From an uncultured Lachnospiraceae bacterium (GTDB lineage Bacteria > Bacillota > Clostridia > Lachnospirales > Lachnospiraceae): DNA of 53,330 bases. The notes under the pieces are model-generated. The model ran no database searches. It had not been told where the DNA came from and saw only the letters and a list, made by a program, of their open reading frames with translations. The translations under genes and the position numbers were made by a program. Numbering within the stretch: position 1 is the first letter of the stretch; every line of letters begins with the position of its first letter. The stretch is taken from assembly GCA_910588655.1 (NCBI GenBank), contig CAJUPJ010000021.1:1-53330 (forward strand), read 5' to 3'. Positions 33,679-42,146 of the stretch are shown here, piece after piece.

Positions 33679-36351
33679 TTATTTTATTTTAACTTTTTTA
33701 ACCGTGCTATAATTTGTATAAACTTTCTGTCCATTTACTGTTTTATATGCTCTTGCTTTAAAATAATAAGTTTTTCCACTCTTTAGTTTTTTAATTGTTT
33801 TTGAAGTGGAAGTTATATTTGCATTTCCAGCATTTTTAAAATTAGCATTGTCTGCATATTTTATCTGGTATCCTTCTGCTACAGAGAGTTTCTTTACTGA
33901 TACTGCTGCCTGTTTTTTAGTAGTGCTCTTTAAGCTTGAAATCTTTGCAGGTGTTTCTTTAAATGTTAATAATTCTGCGTATGGGGAAATAAGTCCTGTT
34001 TGTGATGTTGTATCAGTACCTGTCAATGTATTCTGGTATAATAAATAAAATGCAGATGCTGACCAGCTGAAATTCTTTGTATGAAGTCCTTCCCCGGTAA
34101 CTGGATTATAATTCTCACGTATTGCACCATTTCCTAATAATCCTTCTGTATTGTCAAACAGGGAATAAGCCATTTCCCTTGCTTCTTCTGTATAACCATA
34201 ATTCTGTAATGCTTCTACTCCGTATAGAGCCTGGTCTAACCACACTGGTCCTCTCCAGTATGTAGCAGGTGTAAACTTGTCATTATCTTTTGAAGCTGTA
34301 GGGAATGGGACTTTCAGGTTAAACTTTTCAATATCAGTCATATTGTCTTTAACCTTTGCTGCCTGCTCAAGTGTTGCAAGGTTTGCCCAGAGCGGCAGCC
34401 AGCCTTCTGTTCCTTTTCCACGGTTAGTAAGCAGTTTTTTTACAGAACCATCCTGGCTGGTCTGTAAATCATAGTAAAATCCTGTTGCATCATCAAACAT
34501 CTTTGTATTAATATATTCTTTTACCTGGACTGCTTCCTTTTCGTATTTAGCTGCTTCTTCTGGCTTTCCAAGTTTTTCTGCCATAGATTTTAAAAATCCT
34601 TTTTCTGCATATAAATATGCATTTAAGTCTACAGATTCCTGGTTAATGGAATATCCAATTACCTTTCCAGAAGCATCTTTGTTTTTAAAAACTTTTACGC
34701 CAATATCATCGGGGCCGTTGCCTTCTACATCAAAACGTGTTGCATTGTCCATGCCGCTTTCCCATGCTGCTGCTTCTATTACGGCATTATCATCAACGAG
34801 TGGTTCTCCATCTGCATCTTTGGCAATATACCATTCACCAGTTGCAGGGTTTTCTTCCCATACATAATGTGCATCATCAACCATTGCTCCATATTCAGCA
34901 ATGCCATTTTTATCTGTATCCCTGTTTGTATACCACCAGTTGTGGTAATCTACAAGTTTTGGATACATTTCTTTTAAGAATTCCATATCATTTGTCTGTT
35001 TATAAACGTTCCATACAGACCATGCTGCAAGAGGTGGTTTTGAATTTCTTTCATTCCAGTTTCCGCCGTCGTCGTTTCTTGCTTCATTTTTATTATAGAA
35101 AATGCAGTCAATAATTGTTCCAGCATCATATGGGCGCAGTTCATCATTTTCTTTAATCTGGTGGTCAAACAGTGCGCGGATATTGTCCTGTGCAAGGCTG
35201 CCATTAAAGCGTGCTGTAGCTACAGCCTGTTTCCAGGAATCCCATGCCCACATGCCTATAAACCATTTATAAGACATAGACGGAACAACACCATCATGTT
35301 TTAAAGCACCAGCTGCACTACGCCAGTTTGTTGTCAGGGTTTCTATAGATTTTACTGCGGCATCACGGTATGGCTTTCTGGCGTTTTCCGTCATGTTCTG
35401 GAATGTTTTGTCCAGATATCCCTGCCAGCGTTCCGTGTTGTCATTAAAGTATTTTTCTGGATTTGCCAGAACTGTACTGCTGTCTGCAAGTTCCTGGTTT
35501 TCTTCTGCTGCTGTAAATGTATAACTTTGTGTCTGGCATGTTGTAAAGGAGGAATCCTTTGGAATTGACAGGCTGTTACGCATTTTTGACTGGTAAGACA
35601 TCCCATCTTCTGATATGGTAGTATCTACAGGCTGGTCAAATACAATGTTAAAGCGGTTTCCGGCTCTTGTAAGATAATTCCATGTGTTGCAGATTTCTTC
35701 AAACTGTACTTCTACACCGTTATCCGTAGCAGACAGGCTTGTGCCCATATCAATTTTGCCTGTTTTCTCAAAAAGCTTTCCTTCCCACTGGATATTTAAA
35801 TCCAGGTTATTGTCCGAAGTGTTTGTTATTGTCGTACGTATTAATGCTGTACGGTTTGATACATATATAAGTTCCAGCATAAGGTCAATGTCTTTGATGC
35901 TATAGGTCTGTACTAGTTTTCCAGGATAGTATGTCTGTTTTGTTGCAGTAGATGTTAAAGCAGCAGACAGGTCATATACATTCCCTTCTTTATCTGAAAT
36001 TACAATCTTATTAAATGCATCAGATAAGTTTGCAGGGTATTCTTCTGCAATAATAACTGGTCCGGCAAAGCCTCCATAAAGATGCTGTGCTGTTGCTTCA
36101 TGCAGGTAATATCCATGCCATGCACCTAAATCAGAAAAGTTATTGTATTTATTTGTGCTATAAGCACCATAAATTATTTCTCCCGGACTGGCTGTTATAT
36201 CAAGTACATTTGCAAAATCTTCTATGCGGTTTTGTGCTTCTGCCGCTGTTACAGGTTTTGCTGTAATATTAGAAAAGCTCCCGCATACAAGGGATGCTGC
36301 ACATACACAGCTTAAAATGCTGGACAGTTTTGCCCATTTCATGATTTTCAT
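33679..36351 (-). CDS. secreted GH63 glucosidase, YgjK-like
   Basis: An 890-residue exported glycoside hydrolase. A signal peptide (about 1-35) precedes a beta-sandwich domain containing ATAQHLYGGFAGPVIIAEEY, then an (alpha/alpha)6 barrel with KWFIGMWAWDSWKQAVATAR (putative acid Asp at about 371), GNWNERNSKPPLAAWSV, and ENYNPVTGEGLHTKNFSW near the end of the barrel. These match E. coli YgjK-type GH63 enzymes that act on alpha-glucosidic links. A fibronectin-like domain (last about 90 residues, SGKTYYFKARAYKTVNGQK) follows, shared with the SGNH hydrolase. GGAGGT stands seven bases before ATG 36351. It is probably used in glucan or glucoside breakdown at the cell surface. Confidence 0.9.
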   Translation of the reverse strand: MKIMKWAKLSSILSCVCAASLVCGSFSNITAKPVTAAEAQNRIEDFANVLDITASPGEIIYGAYSTNKYNNFSDLGAWHGYYLHEATAQHLYGGFAGPVIIAEEYPANLSDAFNKIVISDKEGNVYDLSAALTSTATKQTYYPGKLVQTYSIKDIDLMLELIYVSNRTALIRTTITNTSDNNLDLNIQWEGKLFEKTGKIDMGTSLSATDNGVEVQFEEICNTWNYLTRAGNRFNIVFDQPVDTTISEDGMSYQSKMRNSLSIPKDSSFTTCQTQSYTFTAAEENQELADSSTVLANPEKYFNDNTERWQGYLDKTFQNMTENARKPYRDAAVKSIETLTTNWRSAAGALKHDGVVPSMSYKWFIGMWAWDSWKQAVATARFNGSLAQDNIRALFDHQIKENDELRPYDAGTIIDCIFYNKNEARNDDGGNWNERNSKPPLAAWSVWNVYKQTNDMEFLKEMYPKLVDYHNWWYTNRDTDKNGIAEYGAMVDDAHYVWEENPATGEWYIAKDADGEPLVDDNAVIEAAAWESGMDNATRFDVEGNGPDDIGVKVFKNKDASGKVIGYSINQESVDLNAYLYAEKGFLKSMAEKLGKPEEAAKYEKEAVQVKEYINTKMFDDATGFYYDLQTSQDGSVKKLLTNRGKGTEGWLPLWANLATLEQAAKVKDNMTDIEKFNLKVPFPTASKDNDKFTPATYWRGPVWLDQALYGVEALQNYGYTEEAREMAYSLFDNTEGLLGNGAIRENYNPVTGEGLHTKNFSWSASAFYLLYQNTLTGTDTTSQTGLISPYAELLTFKETPAKISSLKSTTKKQAAVSVKKLSVAEGYQIKYADNANFKNAGNANITSTSKTIKKLKSGKTYYFKARAYKTVNGQKVYTNYSTVKKVKIK

Positions 36352-36491
36352 AATATACACCTCCGTTTTAGTTTTATATCAGGGTTTAGATGATATTGAC
36401 AGTATAATGGATGTCAAAGAGCTAAAACATAGAATTTTTTTCCCTTATCATTGAAAAATTTTAGATTTTTTGTATATAATTGCTAAAAAAA

Positions 36492-36528
36492 TAGTGTATT
36501 TCACTAAGGAAATTAGTATATTTACTAA
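36492..36528. promoter_or_regulatory. two tandem operator-like dyads
   Basis: TAGTG-TATTT-CACTA (36492-36506) and TTAGTA-TATT-TACTAA (36513-36528) are two related palindromes with centres about 21.5 bases apart, two turns of the helix. They lie in the gap between the divergent glucosidase and acetyltransferase genes, 26 bases before the latter's -35 box. A dimeric regulator binding on one face of DNA is a natural reading; it is not encoded next door. Confidence 0.55.
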
Positions 36529-36553
36529 ATGATAGTTACAAGGAGGAAAATAA

Positions 36554-36582
36554 TTGAAATAATTTACTTATTCTTGTATAAT
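36554..36582 (+). promoter_or_regulatory. promoter of the acetyltransferase genes
   Basis: TTGAAA (36554-36559) and a consensus TATAAT (36577-36582) are 17 bases apart and 56 bases before the start codon of the first acetyltransferase. Confidence 0.75.
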
Positions 36583-36638
36583 TAAAAAAATTCCAGGAAT
36601 TTATTATTTATTAATTAGTTGTTTGGAAAGGAAAAGAT

Positions 36639-37103
36639 ATGGAATATATAACAGCAGTTTCTGGCATGGCAGATGCAATATATAATATTTTGCATACAAC
36701 TATAAGAACAGTATATCCAGAATATTACCCAAAAGAGGTAGTGGACTTTTTTTGCCACCACCATAGCAAAGAACATATTCTGGATGGTATAGCAACTGGA
36801 AATATGGGAGTGCTGTCTGATGGGGATGTTATTGCTGGTACAGGTTGTTTTTTTGATAACCATATTACAGGTGTATATGTGCTGCCATGTTACCAGGGAC
36901 AGGGCTGTGGCTCTCAGATTATGGACTGCCTGGAAGCGGAAATTAGTAAAAAATATGATAAAGCCATCCTTGATGCTTCTCTTCCAGGAGTTTGTTTATA
37001 TGAGCACAGAGGTTATAAAACAGTGGGACATGGGCTTTATGAGTTAGAAAATAATGTTAAACTGGTTTATGAAATTATGGAGAAAGCTCTCAATGGTAAT
37101 TGA
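36639..37103 (+). CDS. GNAT-family acetyltransferase
   Basis: A 154-residue N-acetyltransferase. The acetyl-CoA motif A is VYVLPCYQGQGCGSQIMDCL at about residues 78-97, with the Q/RxxGxG/A pattern (QGQGCGS), and motif B is LYEHRGYKTVG. GGAAAGGAAAAG precedes the ATG. The reading frame of a second, N-terminally incomplete acetyltransferase continues immediately after its stop codon. The substrate is unknown. Confidence 0.88.
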   Translation: MEYITAVSGMADAIYNILHTTIRTVYPEYYPKEVVDFFCHHHSKEHILDGIATGNMGVLSDGDVIAGTGCFFDNHITGVYVLPCYQGQGCGSQIMDCLEAEISKKYDKAILDASLPGVCLYEHRGYKTVGHGLYELENNVKLVYEIMEKALNGN

Positions 37104-37529
37104 TTTGGCAGCTGTATTTATGAAGCAATATTTATTCCAGAGGGAGAGGATAAGCCGCCAAAATCTATTATTGAAAAACCAGAGCTGCAATTATATATTT
37201 CTGGTTTTGGGAAAGAGCATGACAAATGTCTTGTGGCAGAAACTGGGAATAAAATTGTAGGAGCAGTGTGGACACGCATTATTAATGATTATGGACATAT
37301 TGATGATGAAACACCTTCACTTGCAATATCCATTTATAAAGAGTACAGGAATATGGGTATTGGCACAGGACTTATGGCAGAAATGCTTAAGCTTTTAAAG
37401 GACAATGGCTATAAGCGGGTATCACTTTCTGTCCAGAAGGCAAATTACGCTGCCAGTATGTATAAAAAGGCAGGTTTTGAAGTTGTATATGAAAATAAGG
37501 AAGAATACATAATGGCATGTAAACTATAA
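37104..37529 (+). pseudogene. second GNAT acetyltransferase lacking its N-terminus
   Basis: Directly after the TGA of the first acetyltransferase, and in the same frame, an open frame encodes IYEAIFIPEGEDKPPKSIIE, then CLVAETGNKIVGAVWTRI, and a complete motif A, YRNMGIGTGLMAEML. Normal members of this family carry about 20 more residues before YEAIFIPEG, starting with an ATG. Here they are missing and no ATG or ribosome site is present. A GTG at 37233 could start a 98-residue core, but no ribosome site supports it. It was probably truncated by a deletion that joined two adjacent genes. Confidence 0.65.
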
Positions 37530-37538
37530 CAAACCAGT

Positions 37539-37568
37539 GCCAGCATTTTATTATAATTATGCTGGCAT
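37539..37568. terminator. bidirectional terminator
   Basis: TGCCAGCAT and ATGCTGGCA form a 9-base stem. On the plus strand TTGGCTTGTTTTTATTT follows, and on the minus strand a TTTGTTATAG tract. It separates the acetyltransferase and radical SAM genes, which converge. Confidence 0.75.
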
Positions 37569-37578
37569 TGGCTTGTTT

Positions 37579-38343
37579 TTATTTTGGCGGCGTATATTTT
37601 TCTAATATTTCAAGTATATTTGAGTTGTTAATATTTCCGTCTAATACGTCAACACTTCCATCTGGCGAAATGCATATTGCATGTATATCTTCTGGATTTT
37701 CCTCATAAGGGCTGGTATATTCTTTGTCCAGGTCATAGTAACTGCTTAGGTATTTAAGGGCATTTCCATGTGGAATTATTATATTGCCATCTGAAGGTGT
37801 AATTCCTATAGACTGGAATTCTGTAAGTATTTCAGTGGTGCGTCTGTTGTATGGGTTATCATGTTCTTTGCTGGCAACCCATGCAGGATGTGAATGTATA
37901 TGTATGCCAAGTGCCTTTATTTCTGCTGCAAATTCTTTGACTGGCTCAAGAGGGATTGTCTCCTGGTGGAAAGCATCAACAGAGATACAGATATCATTTA
38001 TTCCACATTTGGCAAGGTTTCTGGCTACAGTTTTTATTCTTGTACTGTCTTTGCTGAAAAATCCATTTGTAATAAGCTGTCTTTTAGGAATACCTGTTTC
38101 TAATGCTGCTTTATGTATTGCATAAACAGTTTCAGGAAATAAAAGTGGTTCTCCGCCAAAAGACATAACTGAATTGATAGTATATTTACTTGCGATATCA
38201 CGCACAATACTGGCGGCTGTTGCAGCATCTATATATTCTTTCTGGTTTTCGTGGCTGCCCTGTGAACAATGTTTACAGAAGCCAGTACATGCAAAAGTTA
38301 CCACAAATTCTATGCGGTCAAGGTTTTTAACATATTTATTCAT
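37579..38343 (-). CDS. radical SAM protein
   Basis: A 254-residue radical SAM protein. The iron-sulfur motif is CxxxCxxC at Cys19, Cys23 and Cys26 (FACTGFCKHCSQGSH), and the SAM-binding glycine motif is MSFGGEPLLFPE. The C-terminus has one Cys in AICISPDGSVDVLDGNINNS, which recalls a shortened SPASM-type end but lacks the Cys set for auxiliary clusters. It is a single gene with no peptide precursor seen beside it. The reaction cannot be assigned; the family includes peptide-modifying and activating enzymes. Confidence 0.88.
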   Translation of the reverse strand: MNKYVKNLDRIEFVVTFACTGFCKHCSQGSHENQKEYIDAATAASIVRDIASKYTINSVMSFGGEPLLFPETVYAIHKAALETGIPKRQLITNGFFSKDSTRIKTVARNLAKCGINDICISVDAFHQETIPLEPVKEFAAEIKALGIHIHSHPAWVASKEHDNPYNRRTTEILTEFQSIGITPSDGNIIIPHGNALKYLSSYYDLDKEYTSPYEENPEDIHAICISPDGSVDVLDGNINNSNILEILEKYTPPK

Positions 38344-38547
38344 AGAAATTCCCCATTCTTTTAATTAAAACTATTATAAGTTAAAAAAGATTTATTTACA
38401 AGAATTAATATAAATATGCCCATGTCTGCTGGCAAAATTCCAGAAAAAAACATAAAACACCAATTTAGAATGATAACTGGGATTATTATATTGCATGGCA
38501 TTTTATCCAGACGGATGGAAATGTCTGGCAGAATAATCCAGCCACAT

Positions 38548-38801
38548 ATAATTTATAGTTATTCTGCTGTTCTATGCTTTTTTTTGGTTTTATGGGTCTA
38601 TGATGCCAGGTTTTACGTGCCAGATGCCAGCAATATTACATAAAAGGGGTACTTCAGACCCACCGGCATTTAAATCTGGTTTTTTCAGATTTTATGTGCC
38701 GCTGTGTGGTCTGCCGTAGCGCAAGCGTACCCCTTTTATGTAATATTCTGGTTTTGGCACAGGAAACCGTCCGCCATAAACACAGGATAACTGCAAATTA
38801 T
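38548..38801. repeat. large palindromic repeat, class I, copy C
   Basis: Oriented like copy B. Outer arms are ATAATTTATAGTTAT and ATAACTGCAAATTAT. Inner arms ACATAAAAGGGGTAC and GTACCCCTTTTATGT are perfectly complementary. The tip is short (AATCTG, loop, CAGATT). It holds GCCGTAGCGCAAGCGTACC, the counterpart of the ACGCTTCCGCTA motif of copies A and D. The flank CTGGCAGAATAATCC begins at 38525. The rest of the gap 38344-38843 shows no gene. Confidence 0.85.
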
Positions 38802-38843
38802 CCTATATTTGGAAATTTATGATACGGACATGTAAATATACTA

Positions 38844-38873
38844 TTGACATTGCGATATACTGTGTGGTACGAT
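38844..38873 (+). promoter_or_regulatory. promoter of the padR operon
   Basis: TTGACA (38844-38849) and TACGAT (38868-38873) are 18 bases apart. The -10 region is embedded in a GATATAC...GATATATAC repeat-like segment that could be a PadR operator. It is 60 bases before the PadR start. Confidence 0.6.
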
Positions 38874-38932
38874 ATATACCAGAACGGTGGTTTTGGTAAT
38901 GACAGCTGGAATTGTATGGAATGGGGGTTAAT

Positions 38933-39265
38933 ATGGTTATAGATAGCTGGAAATCCCAGATTAAGAGAGGAACGCTTGAGTTTTGTATTCTGCTTATGAT
39001 AAGTAAAAGACCCTGTTATGGATATGAAATTATGAATAAGCTTGATACATGGCCTGTTTTATCTGCAAAGGAGAGTACAATATATCCTCTTTTAAGGCGG
39101 CTGTTAAAGGATGGGTTTCTTTCGTCATCCTGGCAGGAAACTGCAGAAGGGCTTCCACCAAGGAAATATTATACAATTACAGATAAAGGCAGGGAATACC
39201 TTGCAGCTATGTCACAGGAATGGGAAAATTTATTAACAGCAGTTAAAGGGATAGAAGAGGAGTGA
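38933..39265 (+). CDS. PadR-family transcriptional regulator
   Basis: A 110-residue PadR protein: KRGTLEFCILLMISKRPCYGYEIMNKL at the start, ESTIYPLLRRLLKDGFLSSS as the winged-helix recognition part, and PPRKYYTITDKGREYL as the wing. The ATG at 38933, behind GGGGGT, is chosen over an in-frame TTG at 38912. PadR genes beside a DUF1700 gene are a standard pair in Firmicutes, as here. It probably represses its own operon through a site at its promoter. Confidence 0.93.
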   Translation: MVIDSWKSQIKRGTLEFCILLMISKRPCYGYEIMNKLDTWPVLSAKESTIYPLLRRLLKDGFLSSSWQETAEGLPPRKYYTITDKGREYLAAMSQEWENLLTAVKGIEEE

Positions 39266-39270
39266 GAGTT

Positions 39271-39840
39271 ATGGAAAAGGTTTTAGAGTCTTATCTTGAA
39301 AAAGTTTCAAAGTATTTAAAACGTATTCCTGTGTCTGAACGTGCAGATATAGTAAAGGAAATAGAGAGCGGTATGTGTGAACTGCAGAACAATGGAAAAA
39401 CTTCTGCTGAAATTATTGAGAGGCTTGGAGACCCAAAGAACCTTGCCAAAGCATATCTTGGGGATTTGCTGGAGGCTGGAACGGGTTTTAACTGGAACAG
39501 GTTTCTGGCATTATGTGCCTTTTATAGTGTTGCTGGTTTTTCAGGAATGATAATTATACCATCTTTAGCAATAATTGCCCCTGTATTTATTGTATGTGGT
39601 GTCTTAACACCTGTAATGGCATTTGTAAAGATGGCAGATTATATCCTGGGACTTGGCATCCCGTATATGGAAAATATTCAAATAGTTTTTAATGGCATTG
39701 AAGAATTAAATCCTGTACTGGGATTTGTATTTGCGGCAGCTGTGGGCATTTTACTATATATGGCAGGAAAGGGTGCATGGAAGCTTTTACTGCTGTATTG
39801 TAAAAAGACAAGCAGGATAAAAGATAAATTGTTATTATAA
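39271..39840 (+). CDS. DUF1700 membrane protein
   Basis: A 189-residue protein. The cytoplasmic N-terminal part (LESYLEKVSKYLKRIPVSER, ERLGDPKNLAKAYLGDLL) is the DUF1700 (HAAS-like) helical domain, and three hydrophobic segments follow (about 70-100, 103-125 and 145-170). ATG 39271, with GAGGAG upstream, is preferred; a GTG at 39262 overlapping the PadR stop is the alternative. Membrane proteins of this kind are thought to work with PadR, but the mechanism is unknown. Confidence 0.85.
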   Translation: MEKVLESYLEKVSKYLKRIPVSERADIVKEIESGMCELQNNGKTSAEIIERLGDPKNLAKAYLGDLLEAGTGFNWNRFLALCAFYSVAGFSGMIIIPSLAIIAPVFIVCGVLTPVMAFVKMADYILGLGIPYMENIQIVFNGIEELNPVLGFVFAAAVGILLYMAGKGAWKLLLLYCKKTSRIKDKLLL

Positions 39841-39870
39841 GCTGTTTAAAAGGCAGCGGTAAGGAGGAAT

Positions 39871-40650
39871 ATGGAAGAAGTAAATGACAGCCTGATTGTT
39901 AAAAGGGAAAATGCAGACTGTAAGAAGTATGCAGAAATGGCAGGTCTTAATGAATTAATATTCCATGACTGCCATATTGAAAATTTAGGTGCACTTGTTA
40001 AAATGCCACAGCTTAAAGTGCTTGGTTTTGCAAGGTGTACTTTTGGCAATGAACGTTTACCAGTACTTGAAGGAGCACCAGCGCTTGCAAGGATAAATCT
40101 TCACAGCATGGATGCAGCAGGGCTGGAAGAGCTGCATAATATAAGGAATTTAAAAAGGCTTGGATTATGGAATGTGACAAATTTCCAGTTAGGGAATTTA
40201 GCATTATATGAAAATTTGTTTACGCTTGAATTTGATGATAGGAATTTTAATTCAGGGGATGTTATTTGCAGGTTTGTAAATTTAAAAAAGCTTTACTTAT
40301 ACCATAGTGTTATGGATAACCTGGATTTCCTTAAAATGCTTCCAAAACTTCATAAATTTATGCTTCAGGAAGCTGCCGGGAATGAGGACGGGCTTACTGC
40401 AATAAGCGGTATGGCAAATCTTAAAGAGTTTATTTATCCTGTAAAAGATTTATCTGTATATAAAGACTGCAGGAAAATTGAAGAAATAGGAATAGCATCA
40501 AGTGGTGTACATGGGTTTGAGGCATTAGAAGGAAGTAATGTAAATGGTTTTACTATCTGTGGGACTGAAAGGGGCAACAGCAGATACCATAATGAAATAT
40601 TAGAAAATCTAAGAAAGTATATTAAACATCCATATAGTTACAGCTATTAG
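39871..40650 (+). CDS. leucine-rich-repeat-like protein
   Basis: A 259-residue soluble protein with repeating LxxLxLxxC/N-type units (LNELIFHDCHIENLGAL, LKVLGFARCTFGNERLPVL, LKRLGLWNVTNFQLGNLAL, LKKLYLYHSVMDNLDFL), about eight irregular repeats of roughly 22 residues. No signal peptide or membrane segment is present. AAGGAGGAAT precedes the ATG, 30 bases behind the DUF1700 gene, so it belongs to the PadR operon. LRR folds bind proteins; the partner is unknown. Confidence 0.78.
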   Translation: MEEVNDSLIVKRENADCKKYAEMAGLNELIFHDCHIENLGALVKMPQLKVLGFARCTFGNERLPVLEGAPALARINLHSMDAAGLEELHNIRNLKRLGLWNVTNFQLGNLALYENLFTLEFDDRNFNSGDVICRFVNLKKLYLYHSVMDNLDFLKMLPKLHKFMLQEAAGNEDGLTAISGMANLKEFIYPVKDLSVYKDCRKIEEIGIASSGVHGFEALEGSNVNGFTICGTERGNSRYHNEILENLRKYIKHPYSYSY

Positions 40651-40704
40651 TTAAACAAATTCTTTATAAACTGGTAAAAAGCCTGTATTGCTGAGTTAAA
40701 GGCT

Positions 40705-40721
40705 GGCGGCGTGAAGCCGCC
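40705..40721. terminator. hairpin after the LRR gene
   Basis: GGCGGC-GTGAA-GCCGCC, a 6-base GC stem, lies in the gap between the convergent LRR and PurM-like genes. There is no T run on the plus strand. It may end either transcript. Confidence 0.4.
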
Positions 40722-40776
40722 ATAAACCTGTTTTGTAATAAGCTGGTAAAGGTTTTGTATGTAACTGTATGGTATA

Positions 40777-42021
40777 TTACCAGGCAATATTGCCTCTGAA
40801 TAATATTTTTTTATTGCTTTTTATTATATTTCCAATTTCGTAACAGTCATAAAACTTTTTGATTTCTGATATTACTTTATCTTTATAATCTTTTGATACA
40901 ATAATATTTAATCCTGCGCCACAGTTAAATGTTGCAAGCATTTCTTTTGTATCAATATTGCCTGCTTTCTGTATATAACTAAAAACTGGAAGGGGTTTTA
41001 AAAGGGATAAATCTATTTCTGCACAAAGCCCGTCCGGAATTATCCTGCAAAGGTTGCCTTCTATGCCTCCTCCTGTAATATGTGCCATTCCATGCACACC
41101 AGGTATGCCAGATATATTTTTTATTGCTTTATAATATGGTGTATGTGGTTTCATTATCTGTTCAATAAATGTTTCACCATTAATTTTATCAAGTTTTATG
41201 CCAGGCATTTTATCCATAAGAAGACGGACAAGGGAGTAGCCATTAGTATGAAGCCCATTTGAGGCAACAGCAAGTACAATGTCCCCTTCTCTGGTTAAAG
41301 AACCATCAATAATATTTTTTCTGGATACAATTCCTGCAATGCTGGATGTTAAAATATAAACACCGTTTCCAACTACATTTGGCTGTATAGAAGTTTCCCC
41401 GCCTGCAAGGACACAGTTATTTTCAGCACAGGCATCAGAAATACCCTTTATAAATGAGTTTATTGTATCTCTTTCTGCACTGCCGCAAACTATTGTGTCC
41501 AGTACAGCAAGCGGGGCAGCGCCCATAACGGCTATATCATTTACAAGATGGTTAACCATATCATGGCATACAGACTCACTGTAACCATATTCCATAGCAA
41601 GTTTCTGCTTTGAGCCTGGTTCTTCAGACTTTAATACTAAAACAGGGTCTGGTATTTCTGGAAAAGAAATATCATAAAGTGAAGCAAAAGCCCCTAACCC
41701 GTTTAATACACGTGGGTTTTCTGTTTTTAGGAATTCTGCCATATCTTTTTTAATTGCATCTGTATAAGATATATCTACACCGGCCTTGCTATATGAAAAT
41801 TTCTCATTGCTAAATTCTTTTCCTGCCAGTATTTCATCAACAGAAACATTTAATAATGCTGCAAGTTCCACAAGCATTTCAACATTTGGAAGTGTGCCGT
41901 TTTCCCATTTGGAAACTGCCTGGAAGGACACATTTAGTATTTGTGCAGCTTCCGCCTGGGTCATGCCAAGTTCTTTCCTTTTATTAACTATAAAAGAAGC
42001 TATTTTCTGGTTATCTAACAT
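40777..42021 (-). CDS. XRE helix-turn-helix domain fused to a PurM (AIR synthase)-like domain
   Basis: A 414-residue fusion. Residues 8-62 form a Cro/C1-type DNA-binding domain (KELGMTQAEAAQILNVSFQA, VSKWENGTLPNVEML). From about residue 75 the chain is PurM-like: SYSKAGVDISYTDAI, NDIAVMGAAPLAVLD, GGETSIQP, ASNGLHTNGYSLVRLLM, AHITGGGIEGNLCRIIP and FNCGAGL, all in the AIR-synthase order and length. The ATP-binding block normally reading TDGVGTK is here KSEEPGSK, so catalysis may be altered. The protein may be a purine-sensing repressor, a self-regulating enzyme or both. A small dyad (42063-42073) lies before its start. The true purM is not in this window. Confidence 0.92.
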   Translation of the reverse strand: MLDNQKIASFIVNKRKELGMTQAEAAQILNVSFQAVSKWENGTLPNVEMLVELAALLNVSVDEILAGKEFSNEKFSYSKAGVDISYTDAIKKDMAEFLKTENPRVLNGLGAFASLYDISFPEIPDPVLVLKSEEPGSKQKLAMEYGYSESVCHDMVNHLVNDIAVMGAAPLAVLDTIVCGSAERDTINSFIKGISDACAENNCVLAGGETSIQPNVVGNGVYILTSSIAGIVSRKNIIDGSLTREGDIVLAVASNGLHTNGYSLVRLLMDKMPGIKLDKINGETFIEQIMKPHTPYYKAIKNISGIPGVHGMAHITGGGIEGNLCRIIPDGLCAEIDLSLLKPLPVFSYIQKAGNIDTKEMLATFNCGAGLNIIVSKDYKDKVISEIKKFYDCYEIGNIIKSNKKILFRGNIAW

Positions 42022-42062
42022 TCTCTTACCACGCCTTTCTCCATTATTATTATAATAATTTT

Positions 42063-42073
42063 AACAGCATGTT
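42063..42073. promoter_or_regulatory. small dyad before the XRE-PurM gene
   Basis: AACA-GCA-TGTT is a perfect palindrome 42-52 bases before the start codon, in the expected promoter region. It is a candidate operator for the fused HTH domain. Short palindromes arise by chance in AT-rich DNA, so the call is weak. Confidence 0.35.
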
Positions 42074-42146
42074 ATATTTAAGGACAATAACTATATAATG
42101 GAGTTTTGCGTAAAAACTCAACGGTTAGTTGAATATATACAGGGGT

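Noticed and set aside
36544..36562. GGAGG followed by TTG as a start of a leader peptide
   Set aside because: The frame ends after two codons and the TTG belongs to the -35 box.
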